From Watersipora subatra (taxonomy: Eukaryota > Bryozoa > Gymnolaemata > Cheilostomatida > Watersiporidae), in contig NC_088711.1 in the NCBI RefSeq assembly GCF_963576615.1, forward strand, positions 38,374,621 to 38,438,620: a DNA stretch of 64,000 bases. Direction: 5' to 3'. The position numbers and the translations under genes were made by a program. Below, piece by piece: positions 62,911 to 64,000 of this stretch (positions are counted from its first letter, which is position 1; each line of letters starts with the position of its first letter). The notes beneath the pieces were generated by a model. That model saw nothing but the letters and a program-made list of their open reading frames with translations, did not search any database and was not told the DNA's origin.

Positions 62911-64000
62911 CAGTAGTGATACAAATTATGGAACCGCCTCTAATTTTCGTTACATAGCAATGAATTCTGAGTTGTGTTTGTTTTTTCTACAATCAAAATT
63001 CTACATAACTATACAAAATTATATATCATTTGATTCGTCACAATGTTGGCTTTTTGATAAACTTAAACTAAAATCACATATTTTATTGTATAAAAATATT
63101 ATTAAAGGTTTGCTGAAAGCTGTCAGAGAGTTACTGCACAGTTATCATTTCTATTAAATAGCGTCTGACCAAAAGTCATAAAATAACATGTTTTTTTTCT
63201 TTAAAATGGCTTTTATTGTGAATTAACTCAAAGACAAAGTATAGTAGCTTTAAAAAAAGCTGTTTTGGTCCTTAAGGTGATCAATACTTGGTTGGCCAGC
63301 CTTTGTTGTCAATCACTGCTCGGCAACGCCTGGACATACTATCTGTCAGCGTCTGAAGCTCTTCAGGTGTCACTATTCGATGCCAGGATTGCACAATAAG
63401 CTCCATCAATCATCTTTTATTTGTGGGTTTATCTTTAGTTACGAGATTGCCTATTCTGCTATACAAATTTTCAATTGAGTTAAGGTCTGGTGACTGAGCA
63501 GGCCAAGTCAGAGTGTAAACATTATTGTCAGCAAACCACTTCTTTACTCTTCCGGCTGTGTGGCATGGGGCATTGTCTTGCTGGAACAGCCACTCTCTAT
63601 CAAACAGACTTCTAGCAGATGGTATCATCACACTTTGCAGTACTCCACAATATTTTTCTGCATTCATCATACCATCAACAAAATTTAATCTACCAGGACC
63701 AGCAGCGGAGAAACAATCCCAAACCATTACTGAGGTGGGATGCTTTATCGTAGGTAAAATACATTCTGGTTTAAACTCTTCACCAGGTCTCCTTCTTACA
63801 TAATTGTTGCCAGAGTAATTTTGCACAGTAAATGTGCTCTCATCGCTGAATAATACTGCTCTCCAGTCTTCTGGTGACCAATTCACATGTTTTTTTGCCC
63901 ATTGTAGACGAGCCTTTCTTTGTCGAGATGATAACAACGGTTTTCTACGAGCTTTACAGCCTCGTAAGCCATTATCTCTCAATGATTTGCGAACAGTTGA
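62911..64000 (-). mobile_element. Tc1-family transposon, cut by the window edge
   Basis: Begins cagtagtgatacaaattatg next to a TA dinucleotide (62909-62910), the usual Tc1/mariner target. The transposase lies on the minus strand and runs off the right end, so the other terminal repeat is outside the window. It interrupts U4. Confidence 0.78.
63281..64000 (-). pseudogene. Tc1-like DD34E transposase, partial, one premature stop
   Basis: Catalyses cut-and-paste transposition. Visible from STVRKSLRDNGL (end of the DNA-binding region) through the catalytic core: first Asp in LFSDEST, second Asp in QQDNAPCH, then exactly 34 residues to Glu in SPDLNSIENL, the DD34E pattern of Tc1. A TGA at 63410-63412 interrupts the same frame 42 codons before the natural stop at 63281, and the downstream segment (QSWHRIVTPEEL, ending GWPTKY) still reads as Tc1 C-terminus. 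The N-terminal helix-turn-helix part is beyond the window. Otherwise intact, so the insertion may be fairly young; autonomy is doubtful because of the stop, unless the shortened protein works. Confidence 0.85.

Overview
This window looks like nuclear DNA of an invertebrate animal. It is AT-rich, the genes are split by introns with GT/AG borders and have AATAAA polyadenylation signals, and non-autonomous DNA transposons, tRNA-derived SINE-like pieces and microsatellites are frequent. The motif TACATGTA and its parts recur often, which I associate loosely with molluscs and other lophotrochozoans; that taxonomic guess is weak. No bacterial, viral or organellar features were seen.

The dominant structure is a tandem segmental duplication with four units visible: U1 about 1-15719, U2 about 15720-36098, U3 about 36099-55044 and U4 from about 55045. 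Each unit boundary is a CA/CG microsatellite next to an AT palindromic patch. Units differ by substitutions, by private transposon insertions whose empty sites can be read in sister units, by a 3-4 kb accessory block (large in U2 and U3, deleted in U1, nearly deleted in U4), and by mosaic patches that suggest gene conversion or unequal exchange.

Each unit carries one copy of a three-exon, plus-strand gene for a small secreted glycine-rich protein (142-151 residues) built of GSSRGFGG-like repeats: copies at 4923-7231, 25632-26788, 43717-44894 and 60054-61227. All four have a signal peptide, an upstream TATA box with a probable non-coding 5' exon, the same splice phases, and a shared polyadenylation signal. 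In U1-U3 a decayed, convergently oriented paralog lies about 4-5 kb downstream on the minus strand. Upstream of the glycine-rich gene there are traces of an unrelated minus-strand gene (gene X) whose last exons keep length, phase and open frames between units; I do not recognise its family.

The right end (from 62911) is a Tc1-family transposon with a DD34E transposase, cut by the window edge and interrupted by one stop codon. The rest is duplicated non-coding DNA in which I see no supported gene. The likely biological product of the array is dosage and sequence diversity of a secreted Gly/Arg/Phe/Ser-rich protein, perhaps structural, adhesive, mucus-related or antimicrobial; function is not shown by the sequence.
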